Shown piece by piece: positions 38,301 through 46,511 of a stretch of DNA of 64,000 bases. This DNA comes from Ascidia mentula (taxonomy: Eukaryota > Chordata > Ascidiacea > Phlebobranchia > Ascidiidae), in the NCBI GenBank assembly GCA_947561715.1, contig OX387201.1:2064001-2128000 (forward strand), in the 5' to 3' direction. Position numbers and translations under genes: made by a program. The stretch's first letter is position 1. Each line of letters opens with the position of its first letter. The notes beneath the pieces were generated by a model. It made no database searches, was not told where the DNA came from, and saw nothing but the letters and a program-made list of their open reading frames with translations.

Positions 38301-39436
38301 AGTACTAAGGGGGATGAGGAGGCAACTGTTTGGTTGGGTGAAGGGAATAAGTGCTGGTCATGTTTTGTAAAAGATTGCAAATTAAACCACTAAATCTTGG
38401 AATGACACAACAAACACCACTGACCACTGAGTATATGTAAATGATAGTAAATTTTTAGGAACATGTGTGCCTTGCAAATTGTACTGACCAAACTAAATAC
38501 TTGGTATAATTATATATACATTATATGTTTCCCATCAATAAATCCTGATTTTTTAATGACTTGCAGTGCATAATTATTCACCATATAAAATCAACATACA
38601 TCTATATTTCAACATACTTATTATCTTTGTAATATAATCACAAATGTTTTACCACGGCTTACCATGAATTGGCAGTCCATAGGGTTTGTTGAAAATAACC
38701 ATATTTTTGTCAGCGTAGACAACCCTGCGTCGAATATGCTTCGCTATTAACTCATCTTCTTCATATGTGTAATCTGGTACTTGGAAAGCTCGAATTGCTC
38801 TTTTTACTGGATCAAGTTCTGCCACTGCACTCTGCAATACAGGGCATTTAATACATATGCATGCTGAGTGTTTTAGTTTGGTCACTAATCAAAGGGATAT
38901 CATGTCTACTCCTTCAAGACAAGTTTTTCCAATAACATAATAATAAGCATTGCACACAAATTCATGTCACAAACCATGGCAAAGCTGGAAGCCTTAAAAA
39001 ATTTAATCATCACCTTATTCTTTCTCTTTTGTCGAAGTTGTTTCGCAATATCCATGCCAGTCACTAAGGAGCGCTCATTTCTGGCCACGCTATGGTCAGA
39101 TTTTTCAATTTTAAACTTGTCTTGGTCTTTGGAAATTGTTTTAACAACGTCTTGGGGTCGCCTGTTAGGTGGTTCTGCTGCAGAGTCAATGTCTTTTATC
39201 ATTTCGTCCCACGTTGGTGCACTTGGTTTTGTCGTGGCATGAGCACGAGTGCGCAAAGTTCGCTGCACAAACTTTGTAATGGGGTAAGGGATCTTTTCCT
39301 GGGTCTCAGTGTGTCTAAGTGCCTTGGAAGTTACTTGGTTCCTTTTGCAGGCAAAGTAACAAATTGCATTTTCTGTTGTGCAAGAGGATCTTGCTAAGGC
39401 AGAGACCCCACGAAATATTATGCTACTCTTTAGCAT
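35370..39436 (-). CDS. RPUSD4: Mitochondrial RNA pseudouridine synthase (RPUSD4, RluA family)
   Basis: Seven exons on the minus strand: 39014-39436, 38663-38831, 37546-37750, 37192-37317, 36708-36832, 36215-36409 and 35370-35665. They give 512 residues with consistent phases (human 377). The N-terminus (MLKSSIIFRGVSALARS) is basic and Ser-rich like a mitochondrial presequence. The RluA catalytic core is present: VVYADKNMVIFNKPYGLPIH, the catalytic aspartate in CNRLDKNTTGVIV, KKVWAIVIGVPQPQ, and the C-terminal TAKHQIRVHAADGLGCPILG with DHKYS. The usual HRLD reads NRLD here. RPUSD4 modifies 16S mt-rRNA and mt-tRNA in mitochondrial RNA granules. The extra length is in the N-terminal leader and a charged C-terminal tail. 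A splice acceptor (TTTTTTGTAG) abuts the ATG exactly, which suggests trans-splicing or an upstream non-coding exon. Confidence 0.92.
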
Positions 39437-39452
39437 CTACAAAAAATGCATG
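39437..39452 (-). promoter_or_regulatory. 3' splice acceptor directly on the RPUSD4 start codon
   Basis: On the minus strand the sequence GCATTTTTTGTAG is immediately followed by ATG. The pyrimidine tract and AG at zero distance from the start codon fit a spliced-leader acceptor, as described for tunicate trans-spliced messages. An ordinary intron in the 5' UTR is the alternative. Confidence 0.55.
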
Positions 39453-39657
39453 GTTACAAAACGAACATTATTCCTGGGCAGATTTAAGGTCAGCAAATCA
39501 TTTACAATAACATTTAAACATGGTAAACAAGTTATGCACGGCATTAAAATAGGTTTGATGTGCAAAAGTGTTGATTGTATTCGAATTGTTTAAGATAATA
39601 TTTGGCTTTGGAAGAAGAAGATTACAAGAATAGAATGCAAGGCAGTTGGTTGTAATG

Positions 39658-39663
39658 TTTATT
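39658..39663 (-). terminator. Polyadenylation signal AATAAA for POLE3
   Basis: TTTATT on the plus strand lies 40 bp after the POLE3 stop and leaves about 200 bp to the RPUSD4 start. Confidence 0.55.
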
Positions 39664-39702
39664 GCCTTTCAGTTGTTTGTGAAATTATCAACAGGAAGGT
39701 AT

Positions 39703-40155
39703 TTACTCGTCCACTGTAATGCTATCATTAACAGAAGTGTCATTGTCTTCAACATTTTTCATTTCAACATCATCGCCGTCAGTTTTGTTCGGTGAGACAT
39801 TGTTTGGGGAGTTGGCGTTTGCCTCTTTCGCTTTTTTCCGTTTTTCAGAGGCCACCTTTTTGCCCTTTTGTTCTTTTTTAAAGTTTTCCACCTGGTCTTT
39901 GAGTATGGGAATAAAACTCTCAAACTCCATATCTTCGAGGGCTGCAAATACGTCAACATCCTTGAGAGTTTTACGTTTTTGCTGCATGGCGAAGTTGTTG
40001 GCGCAGGAGGTGCAGTACAGGACAAAAACACTGGCAGCTTTTGAGATGGCCGCCCTTGATTCTTTGGACATAATTACGCCTTCAGGCAGTGCCTCTTTGA
40101 TGATTCTAGTTATCACGGAAGTGGGCAGGTTCAAATCTTCAGGTTTTTCTGCCAT
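39703..40155 (-). CDS. POLE3: DNA polymerase epsilon subunit 3 / CHRAC histone-fold protein
   Basis: This 150-residue protein closely follows human POLE3 (147 aa): [60 protein letters not shown], then a Lys-rich segment ([20 protein letters not shown]) and an acidic tail. The histone fold pairs with POLE4 in polymerase epsilon and with CHRAC1 in the CHRAC/ISWI remodeller; both act in the nucleus. The ATG at 40155 gives the conserved MAE(K/R)PEDLNLP start; the frame stays open 19 codons upstream, but those residues are not conserved. An acceptor-like CTTTAG ends at 40202, so the 5' UTR may begin at 40201. No introns interrupt the coding region. Confidence 0.95.
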   Translation of the reverse strand: MAEKPEDLNLPTSVITRIIKEALPEGVIMSKESRAAISKAASVFVLYCTSCANNFAMQQKRKTLKDVDVFAALEDMEFESFIPILKDQVENFKKEQKGKKVASEKRKKAKEANANSPNNVSPNKTDGDDVEMKNVEDNDTSVNDSITVDE

Positions 40156-40201
40156 TTCACTATTTAAACTATTTTCTGCAGAAATGTTGATTAGAACTTT
40201 C

Positions 40202-40215
40202 CTAAAGAACATGAT
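40202..40215 (-). promoter_or_regulatory. Putative trans-splice acceptor upstream of POLE3
   Basis: On the minus strand GTTCTTTAG ends at 40202, 46 nt before the POLE3 ATG. It is about 75 nt downstream of the likely calumenin cleavage site, which is spacing expected of an operon. No donor for an ordinary intron is evident in the short upstream gap. Confidence 0.4.
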
Positions 40216-40290
40216 GATGTATGAATATATTTATTACAAATATGTGGAAATGTGTATGTGATAATAAATACAACAAACGTGAAACCATGG

Positions 40291-40296
40291 TTTATT
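40291..40296 (-). terminator. Polyadenylation signal AATAAA for the downstream calumenin gene
   Basis: A canonical signal on the minus strand lies about 390 nt after the stop at 40688 and only about 135 nt before the POLE3 ATG. Confidence 0.55.
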
Positions 40297-40687
40297 GTGA
40301 CTGCATGTCCGAGCCCATAATATTCTTGTCACACAATACTGAAAGAGAAGAAATGCCAACATTGTAGGACTGATATATTATTTGATACAACAGAACTTTT
40401 GCATGACAGACAAGGCAACACAAGATGGAAGAAAGGTCATGGCAAGGTAAAATAAATTTTGCTACCGTATTTTCTTTTGGCAAAAGCTTCATTTGGAAAA
40501 CATGAAAAACTGAAACAAGAATTTTAGTTCAAGGTAATGCTGATACGGTTCACAACAAAAAGAGTAAGAAATAAGGCAGTCAACAAAAAGAACAAAAGTA
40601 TTCTGTGTAAACTGCAATAGTGCTATTAACTGCTCGAAGTTGTAATCCCATATTATATAACAAATGAAGGGGGGCTCTTGTCCATAA

Positions 40688-41617
40688 TTAAAACTCGTCA
40701 TGCCTATTCAAAGCTTCACCCCAGTCGGTGGCTTGGGATCCAACGAACTTGTCGTGGTGATTAATAATCTCTTCTTTGGTGAGGACTCCATCTTTATCAT
40801 CGTCAGATTCATAAATAAGGTGCTTAGCTTCAGCCTCAGAGTGGTTGTAGTCTTCAGGCATGATCCACTGTTTCACCTCCTCCAGGTTAAGCTTGCCATC
40901 TTTGTCAGTATCTCTGAATTCGGCAAACTGCTGTCTCTCGGTTCCCACCCATTCTGGTTCTTCTCCATCGGCTGGGTTGAACATATCACCAATGTACTCT
41001 TGGAGGTCAACAAACCCATTCTTGTCTTTGTCGATGTCTTCCAGAGTTTCCTGGACAACGATGTCCCTCATGTGTTCGAACTCTTCAGGATGAAGAAAGG
41101 TGCGGAATTCTTCAACAGTGCATGCTTTGTCGCCGTCAGTGTCTGCTTTATTCCACCGCCTTTCATCCCTGTCCATCATCTGCTGGTAACTAAAACCATC
41201 AGCTTGTTCGGGAGCATCTTCCTCACTCAAAAATCCATAGGTGGCTTTTTTGTATTCGTCCCAATGAATTTTTCCATCTTTGTCAGCGTCGTGTGTGCCG
41301 AATTGTTTATCTGCATCTTCACGGATGTAGCGCTGTTGCGTAAAGACAATCCACTTCTGAAGTTCTTCTTCTGTGACTTTGCCATCCTTGTCCGCATCAA
41401 TTTTGTCGGCAATCACTCCAAGTCGTCTTTTGCTTTCCTCCGGTGACAACTCTTTAAATTTCTCCGCCTCCTCGACACCCAAAAAGGCTTCATTGTCATA
41501 TTCAGGTGAGCCTGGTGTTTTGTCGCTCAACTTATGGTCAAGGACACGATCCTTCTTGGCAACAGCTGCCATGGCAACCGAAGCAAAGAGACCTAATAGG
41601 GTCAGTTTCAAAATCAT
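40688..41617 (-). CDS. CALU: Calumenin (CREC family EF-hand protein), copy A, intronless
   Basis: This 309-residue protein starts with a signal peptide ([20 protein letters not shown]) and ends HDEF, the ER-retention signal of calumenin. Six EF-hand loops are visible: [36 protein letters not shown] (no Gly at position 6), [24 protein letters not shown] and [12 protein letters not shown]. Family signatures include [29 protein letters not shown] and [17 protein letters not shown] proteins are low-affinity calcium binders of the secretory pathway that act with chaperones and gamma-carboxylation. The human genes have several introns, whereas this one has none. It is a tandem paralogue of 42177-43106. 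Confidence 0.95.
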   Translation of the reverse strand: MILKLTLLGLFASVAMAAVAKKDRVLDHKLSDKTPGSPEYDNEAFLGVEEAEKFKELSPEESKRRLGVIADKIDADKDGKVTEEELQKWIVFTQQRYIREDADKQFGTHDADKDGKIHWDEYKKATYGFLSEEDAPEQADGFSYQQMMDRDERRWNKADTDGDKACTVEEFRTFLHPEEFEHMRDIVVQETLEDIDKDKNGFVDLQEYIGDMFNPADGEEPEWVGTERQQFAEFRDTDKDGKLNLEEVKQWIMPEDYNHSEAEAKHLIYESDDDKDGVLTKEEIINHHDKFVGSQATDWGEALNRHDEF

Positions 41618-42176
41618 TCTATTTTAGTTTATGAACCAAAATACTCCTAAAATAAACTGATAAAAACAAAAAATAACGATGAATATTGGTTGGGAGAGTT
41701 GCACTAAACACTAAAACTATTACAAACTAATGGCAAAGCACTTGGCTACAATATAGCAGTGGACAAAAAGTTGCTTCATAACTAAAAAAAATTGCAATTA
41801 TCAACCCAATTTAAAGTTTGCTTCTGTAAAAGTTTAGTGGGTACAAAAAAACTGTGTATATGTCAGGTAGCAGGTTTGGTGTAGTTTGGTGAATAATACA
41901 GTGGAGCACCATAGGTCTCTATTGAATAAAATGTAAACATGATTTTTTTTTGGCATTAGAGCTAGCATTATGTAACAGTAGAACAGAACACTCGATAAAC
42001 ACAATATGCCAAAAAATGATTGCAAAAGACATTGAAGCTTACAGAGCACATATATGTTTTGTTCGAGCATACTAATACTGGAAGACCAATTGACAAAATT
42101 TGGGCTGATAAACTATTTTGACTTGCAGCGCTTTAGGACATTTTGTGCTCCACATTGCAACATCAGACAGAATTTT

Positions 42177-43106
42177 CTAAAATTCATCATGTCTAGCTAG
42201 TGCTTCCCCAAAGTCAGTGGCTTGGGAACCAACAAAAGTCTCATGGTGTGCCAAGATTTCGTCTTTATCTAATTCACCATCTTTATTTTCATCGGCTTCT
42301 GCGATCAGATGCTTCGCTTCAACATGAGCGTGATCCACGTGCGTCTCGGGTAAAATCCATAGTTTCACTTCCTTGAGGTCCAGCTTTCCATCTCCATTCA
42401 AGTCCCGTAATTCTTTGAAGTGCTTTTTTTCGGTTGCAACCCACTCAGGCTCCTCCCCTCCCTCTTCTGCATTGTACATGTCCCCTATGTACTCATTCAA
42501 GTCAATGTTGCCATCGTTGTCCTTGTCGATGTCCTCCAGTGTCTCCTGGACCACGATATCACCCATGTGCACAAATTCTTCAGGGTGAATGTAAAACGCA
42601 AATTCAGTCCTTGTCAGAGAATTGTCGCCGTTATCATCAGCAGCAGCCCAGCGACGTTGATCTCGTTCAATTAAATGCTTGTACTGATTATTACTGCCGT
42701 CCTCTGAATCTTCATCTTTAAGAAATCCATAACTCACAGTTTTATACTCATCCCACTCAATTAAGTCGTCTTTATTTTTATCGTATGTATTAAATTGTCT
42801 GTCAGAATCCTCTTTGGTGTATCGGTCATGGGTAAAAGTGATCCAGTCCTCCAGCTCCTCCTGAGTAATTTTGCTGTTTTTGTCTTTATCAATGTTGTCA
42901 GCAATGATCCCCAGTCTTCTTCTGCTTTCCTCAGGATCCAGATTTTTAAACTCCTCTGCCTTGTCTGAACCAAGAAATGCCTCATGGTCATAATCCGGAG
43001 ATCCTTTAGGCTCGTCGCTGAGTGCTTGGTCAATGACACGATCATCTGGCTGATTGGCACACACCAAACCGACCAACAAAATTACCACAATCAACTTTAA
43101 GGTCAT
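42177..43106 (-). CDS. CALU: Calumenin/reticulocalbin (CREC family EF-hand protein), copy B, intronless
   Basis: This 309-residue protein has a signal peptide (MTLKLIVVILLVGLVCANQ) and ends in HDEF. Six EF-hand positions are recognisable; the first two lack Gly at position 6 (DKDKNSKITQEE, DKNKDDLIEWDE) and the third is DDNGDNSLTRTE, so calcium affinity may differ from copy A. The later loops DKDNDGNIDLNE, DLNGDGKLDLKE and DENKDGELDKDE look functional. The ATG at 43106 gives the signal peptide; the frame stays open upstream without another ATG. A donor on the minus strand at 43798/43797 (GTGAAG/GTGAGC) may end a non-coding first exon. It lies about 560 bp upstream of copy A on the same strand, a tandem duplicate with clearly diverged sequence. 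Confidence 0.94.
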   Translation of the reverse strand: MTLKLIVVILLVGLVCANQPDDRVIDQALSDEPKGSPDYDHEAFLGSDKAEEFKNLDPEESRRRLGIIADNIDKDKNSKITQEELEDWITFTHDRYTKEDSDRQFNTYDKNKDDLIEWDEYKTVSYGFLKDEDSEDGSNNQYKHLIERDQRRWAAADDNGDNSLTRTEFAFYIHPEEFVHMGDIVVQETLEDIDKDNDGNIDLNEYIGDMYNAEEGGEEPEWVATEKKHFKELRDLNGDGKLDLKEVKLWILPETHVDHAHVEAKHLIAEADENKDGELDKDEILAHHETFVGSQATDFGEALARHDEF

Positions 43107-43797
43107 TTTGAAAATTATCAAACTAACCCTTCACAGAGGGTGCAAATAAACTTAGTAAACATTGTCAACACCAGAAGTTGCATGCCAAATCAAATCCAAA
43201 TGTTGCACAAGCCAATATAGGCAGTCTTTAAAACAGTAGTCCATTATACCCACATATTGTATGAATACCAGGGATATTTTGGGAACAAAACTAGACTCAA
43301 ATCCACAGAATTAATCGGTTTTGACATGAAAGTTATTATAGCCTATAAGTATAGGCTGTTCCAATGCATGCAAAATTTTACAGATTCCAGATTGGAAAGT
43401 TTATAATTTGTTTCTGCAGATGTTAATTGTGCAAACAATGCACAGATTAATGAAAGTTTTTTGCATGTTAATGCCTTATGGTTTTGATGGTAAAAGTATG
43501 TATTCTGGAACTGTGACATTTTTCCAATCAGGTACAAGACATGTCTCATTATTATTGGTTGTTATTGTATCCCATTTACTCAAAATCTTTCCCACACGAT
43601 CAAAATGACCATTTCATTTGTGTTGCAGAAGAATGTGACTTTTTCAAAACCACTGATTTTGCACAACAACCTCTTTAACTTAGTCACTATTTTTATGCTC
43701 TGAACCCTGACAAGACTAATAATAACCACTAACCAACTTTAACTATTTGCACATCGACATACAGTAGGTACTGTACAATATACCAACAAAAGCTCAC

Positions 43798-43900
43798 CTT
43801 CACGGAATCACGACATTTATAGCGAATAGCTACACGTCAGCAGAGATTGCATCGTTATCATCTCGGAAACCGACCGAGAACCGGCGAAGAAGGCGACTTG
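43798..43900 (-). promoter_or_regulatory. Putative 5' exon/promoter of calumenin copy B with a UPRE-like motif
   Basis: On the minus strand TGACGTGT (about 43830-43837) resembles the unfolded-protein-response element TGACGTGG/A. It lies just before a candidate non-coding exon ending GTGAAG/GTGAGC at 43798. An ER-stress element would suit a secretory-pathway calcium-binding protein. The exon is inferred from its donor alone. Confidence 0.3.
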
Positions 43901-44434
43901 CACAGACAGGAAATGGAAATCTCACAAAAGTACACATCACCAAAGTCAGAACCGCCACTTTCCCATGCCGCGAAATACCGACATCTAGTGATCGCGATTT
44001 GTCAAATCAACCGTAAATTTATTGTTTTTTTTATATGTTGGGAAAATATATTAGACACAAAACTACAAATTAAAAGTACCACAATTGAAACGATATGTTT
44101 GTAAGTCATGTTGACGTTGGTAATGTATTAACATTATCAAGTTAACTCAACAATAATAAACTTGAAGGGTTGTCGTATATTATTGTACGCTACAGGTAAG
44201 CTGTAATATAAAGGATCTGTCAAGGCAGTAGTTTGGACTGAAAAATACTAAATAGTATAAGAAACAATTAGGCCTACTGCCATTTCTTTTAAAAATTACG
44301 TTAAATCGTATATTCACAGTTTAAAGTACGTCGTGACCGTGGTATGACAAGCCAAGATAGGCTTCATCTTTCTATATACTAAACCTTACGTACAACACCA
44401 AATAAACGTCGCATCCAAACGAAACAACTAGATT
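43901..44434. other. Intergenic region; no gene seen
   Basis: This is the AT-rich interval between the divergently oriented calumenin copy B and the plus-strand small gene. No supported coding frame was found. Confidence 0.4.
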
Positions 44435-44857
44435 ATGAAGTGGCTAATTTCGTTTTACATAGCTATTTTAAGCGAGGAAGGGGACAACATTGGACAAACT
44501 CTTAACATTATCAGTGCGTACTGCAAACTGCTTGAAAGGTGGAAAATTTATTTAAACACAGAATGTTGCACTGAAAGCTTTGCGAATTCCTTCACCAAAA
44601 GACAGGCTATAAATATTGCGAACAATGACTTTAAATCCGTCGTCACCGGGAAGAAGTCACGTGCCTGGCTTGAAGAACAATCTGAAGTACCCAAAGTTCA
44701 CAATGAATTGGTCTCGAAAACGACCCAACGCCACCACTTGACATATGGCTGTGCTACGCTTCTCAACTTGTTTGCTCACTTCGCTGGAGAAGCTCTTGAA
44801 TTCGCCGTCCCTGGAATGACTAATGAGCATAGCTTGAACGGGGCAAGTGCATACTAA
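44435..44857 (+). CDS. Hypothetical 140-aa open frame with hydrophobic N-terminus
   Basis: The frame starts MKWLISFYIAILSEEGD, which could be a short signal peptide, and contains three cysteines in its N-terminal half (YCKLLERW, ECCTES). It ends 85 bp before the start of the small gene at 44942. I recognise no domain. It may be a real small gene, a 5' leader of the next gene, or chance; the length alone is not decisive in DNA of this composition. Confidence 0.25.
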   Translation: MKWLISFYIAILSEEGDNIGQTLNIISAYCKLLERWKIYLNTECCTESFANSFTKRQAINIANNDFKSVVTGKKSRAWLEEQSEVPKVHNELVSKTTQRHHLTYGCATLLNLFAHFAGEALEFAVPGMTNEHSLNGASAY

Positions 44858-44941
44858 ACACCAGCAGTTCAGTATATTAAAAACTGTGGCCGAAAAACCA
44901 ACTGTACATGCTGATTTGAAACGGAATACGTGCTCGGGAGA

Positions 44942-45656
44942 ATGGATGGTTGTGGCGAATACAGTTCCCTGCACGGAACTTGCTGCAGTAACCCTTCCAA
45001 GTGCGTACTTTTCAAAAATGACGATGAAGAATTGGAGGAACTGGAAGATGATGTGTTTAGCCTCGAAAGGCGAGAATCGTTAAACGTAAGTTAATGTATT
45101 ATATTCTACGTTTAAGGTTTTTATTTGATGCGGCAACGTTTTTTGGCTTAAGTGGACAATTCAAGATGATTTCGTTTTAAATACAGTGCAGGCTCATCGT
45201 TGTTTTGCCGATATATAGCATACTTTCAACCTTACTCTCACCACCTAAACACAACAGCAATGATTTAAAATAGATATTTTGGTCATTTCAAACAACCAAA
45301 GCAAATCACGTAAGCTATTCGCAAACATGCTTTAATATAAAATATTTACGGTCAAGTCGTTGCTAAAGTGTACCTCACATTACATTTTGAAGTGCGAATG
45401 CAAATATTCGAAGCTTATTCGAAACTTGCTGAAATAAAAGAACAACAAATAATTGCAGAACTTCAGTGTCGCGAGAACGTCCACGGTTCGGTCGTCAGGT
45501 TATGTGAGTGATCTTAGTCCCCCACCTGAAAGCAACAACAATCAACAACCTGTATTAGAAGTTAGCAAATCAAGATCTGACGTCATGACTCAAACAGACT
45601 TTCCAGTCGAAGAAACGTTGGAGACACAACAACCAGAAACACTAGCGGTATTGTGA
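44942..45656 (+). CDS. Small two-exon protein, acidic and Ser/Thr-rich, unknown family
   Basis: Exons 44942-45085 and 45459-45656 join in phase 0 with a strong donor (AAC/GTAAGT) and acceptor (AATAATTGCAG), giving 113 residues. The N-terminus is Cys-containing (MDGCGEYSSLHGTCCSNPSK), followed by an acidic stretch (DDEELEELEDDVFSLERRES). The second exon is Ser/Pro/Gln-rich (VRSSGYVSDLSPPPE; MTQTDFPVEETLETQQPE), consistent with a disordered regulatory protein. An in-frame stop at 44912-44914 makes 44942 the first possible start. A poly(A) signal with a GT-rich tail follows at 45710, supporting a genuine transcription unit. Confidence 0.55.
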
Positions 45657-45709
45657 GATCTAGAGTTTTTAAAGAGATTCCAATACACAAGTGAATGTAA
45701 ACAGACACG

Positions 45710-45715
45710 AATAAA
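45710..45715 (+). terminator. Polyadenylation signal AATAAA with GT-rich downstream element
   Basis: AATAAA lies 54 bp after the stop of the small two-exon gene and is followed by TTGTGTTTGTGTCGGTGG, a good downstream element. Confidence 0.6.
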
Positions 45716-45735
45716 TTGTGTTTGTGTCGGTGGTG

Positions 45736-46352
45736 CTTTGCTTATAGTTATGTGCTAGAAATGGCGCTTTATATATAAATCAATATGGATAGGGCTATTA
45801 TATGTAAACACGTTTAATCTCTTTTGAACGCGTAAATTTCTATGCGTGAAAACCTTGAATTTGAAACCGCTGTAACCAAACTCGACCACCAAGTTCGCCG
45901 GAGATGGTTGAGGCAAGGTTACAAAATTATCCCAACACAAAATAAAGCCTGAAGTAAGATCGACAACTTGAAACGCAACATTTCAGAACGTATAATAAGG
46001 TTCCACTCCTTCCCTCGCAGCTACCGACACCAGAACCAAGCGCGGTTTCACCGAGACGCGAAAACGTTTTCCGAAGTTTCTGTTGGCGCCATGATGGTTA
46101 CAGCGACGTCGCTTCACCACCAGCTCGACCTTGCAGCCCCAGTTCGGACGATCAGGACGAAGCTGGAATGCAATCAACAGGGGGTCAGGCATAAACTTCT
46201 AACGTATCTTATAACGAAGCACGTTCAAACACGTCCTCACTTAACCAAATTATACGCTGTTTGTTGCAGTTTTTTTACATTATGTATTAATTCAAAATAC
46301 ACCAATTTTTCACAGTTGCATTAACTTAGCCATAATTTAGTTATATTTAGTA
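45736..46352. other. Intergenic region; no supported gene
   Basis: Short opposing open frames occur around 45960-46320, but neither shows a domain or splice context. It probably includes the upstream control region of the gene starting at 46512. Confidence 0.35.
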
Positions 46353-46501
46353 CAGTCAGACCTCGTAAATCCGACAGAAGTCTTCCATGTATGCATTCCC
46401 ACGTATTTCACCCTTTATTTTATCGAATTCGTTAAACTAGATACAACAATAAACACATTATATGACTGAACCAAGTGGTCCGGATTAACAAGGCCTGACC
46501 G
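46353..46501. mobile_element. Non-autonomous pogo/Tigger-like MITE
   Basis: The left end CAGTCAGACCTCGTAAATCC (46353-46372) matches the reverse complement of the right end, CGGTCAGGCCTTGTTAATCC, with a few differences. The element is 149 bp with no coding capacity. The left end abuts TA, the expected pogo/mariner target. TIRs of the form CAGT-xxx-CCTCGTTAATCCGG are typical of the pogo group. It ends only 10 bp before the ATG of the next gene. Confidence 0.65.
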
Positions 46502-46511
46502 CGGTTTTGTT

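Noticed and set aside
39719-40261. Plus-strand 180-codon open frame
   Set aside because: It is antisense to POLE3, whose match to the known family explains the sequence.
40700-41446. Plus-strand 248-codon open frame
   Set aside because: It is antisense to calumenin copy A and arises from its codon composition. It shows no domain or conserved motif.
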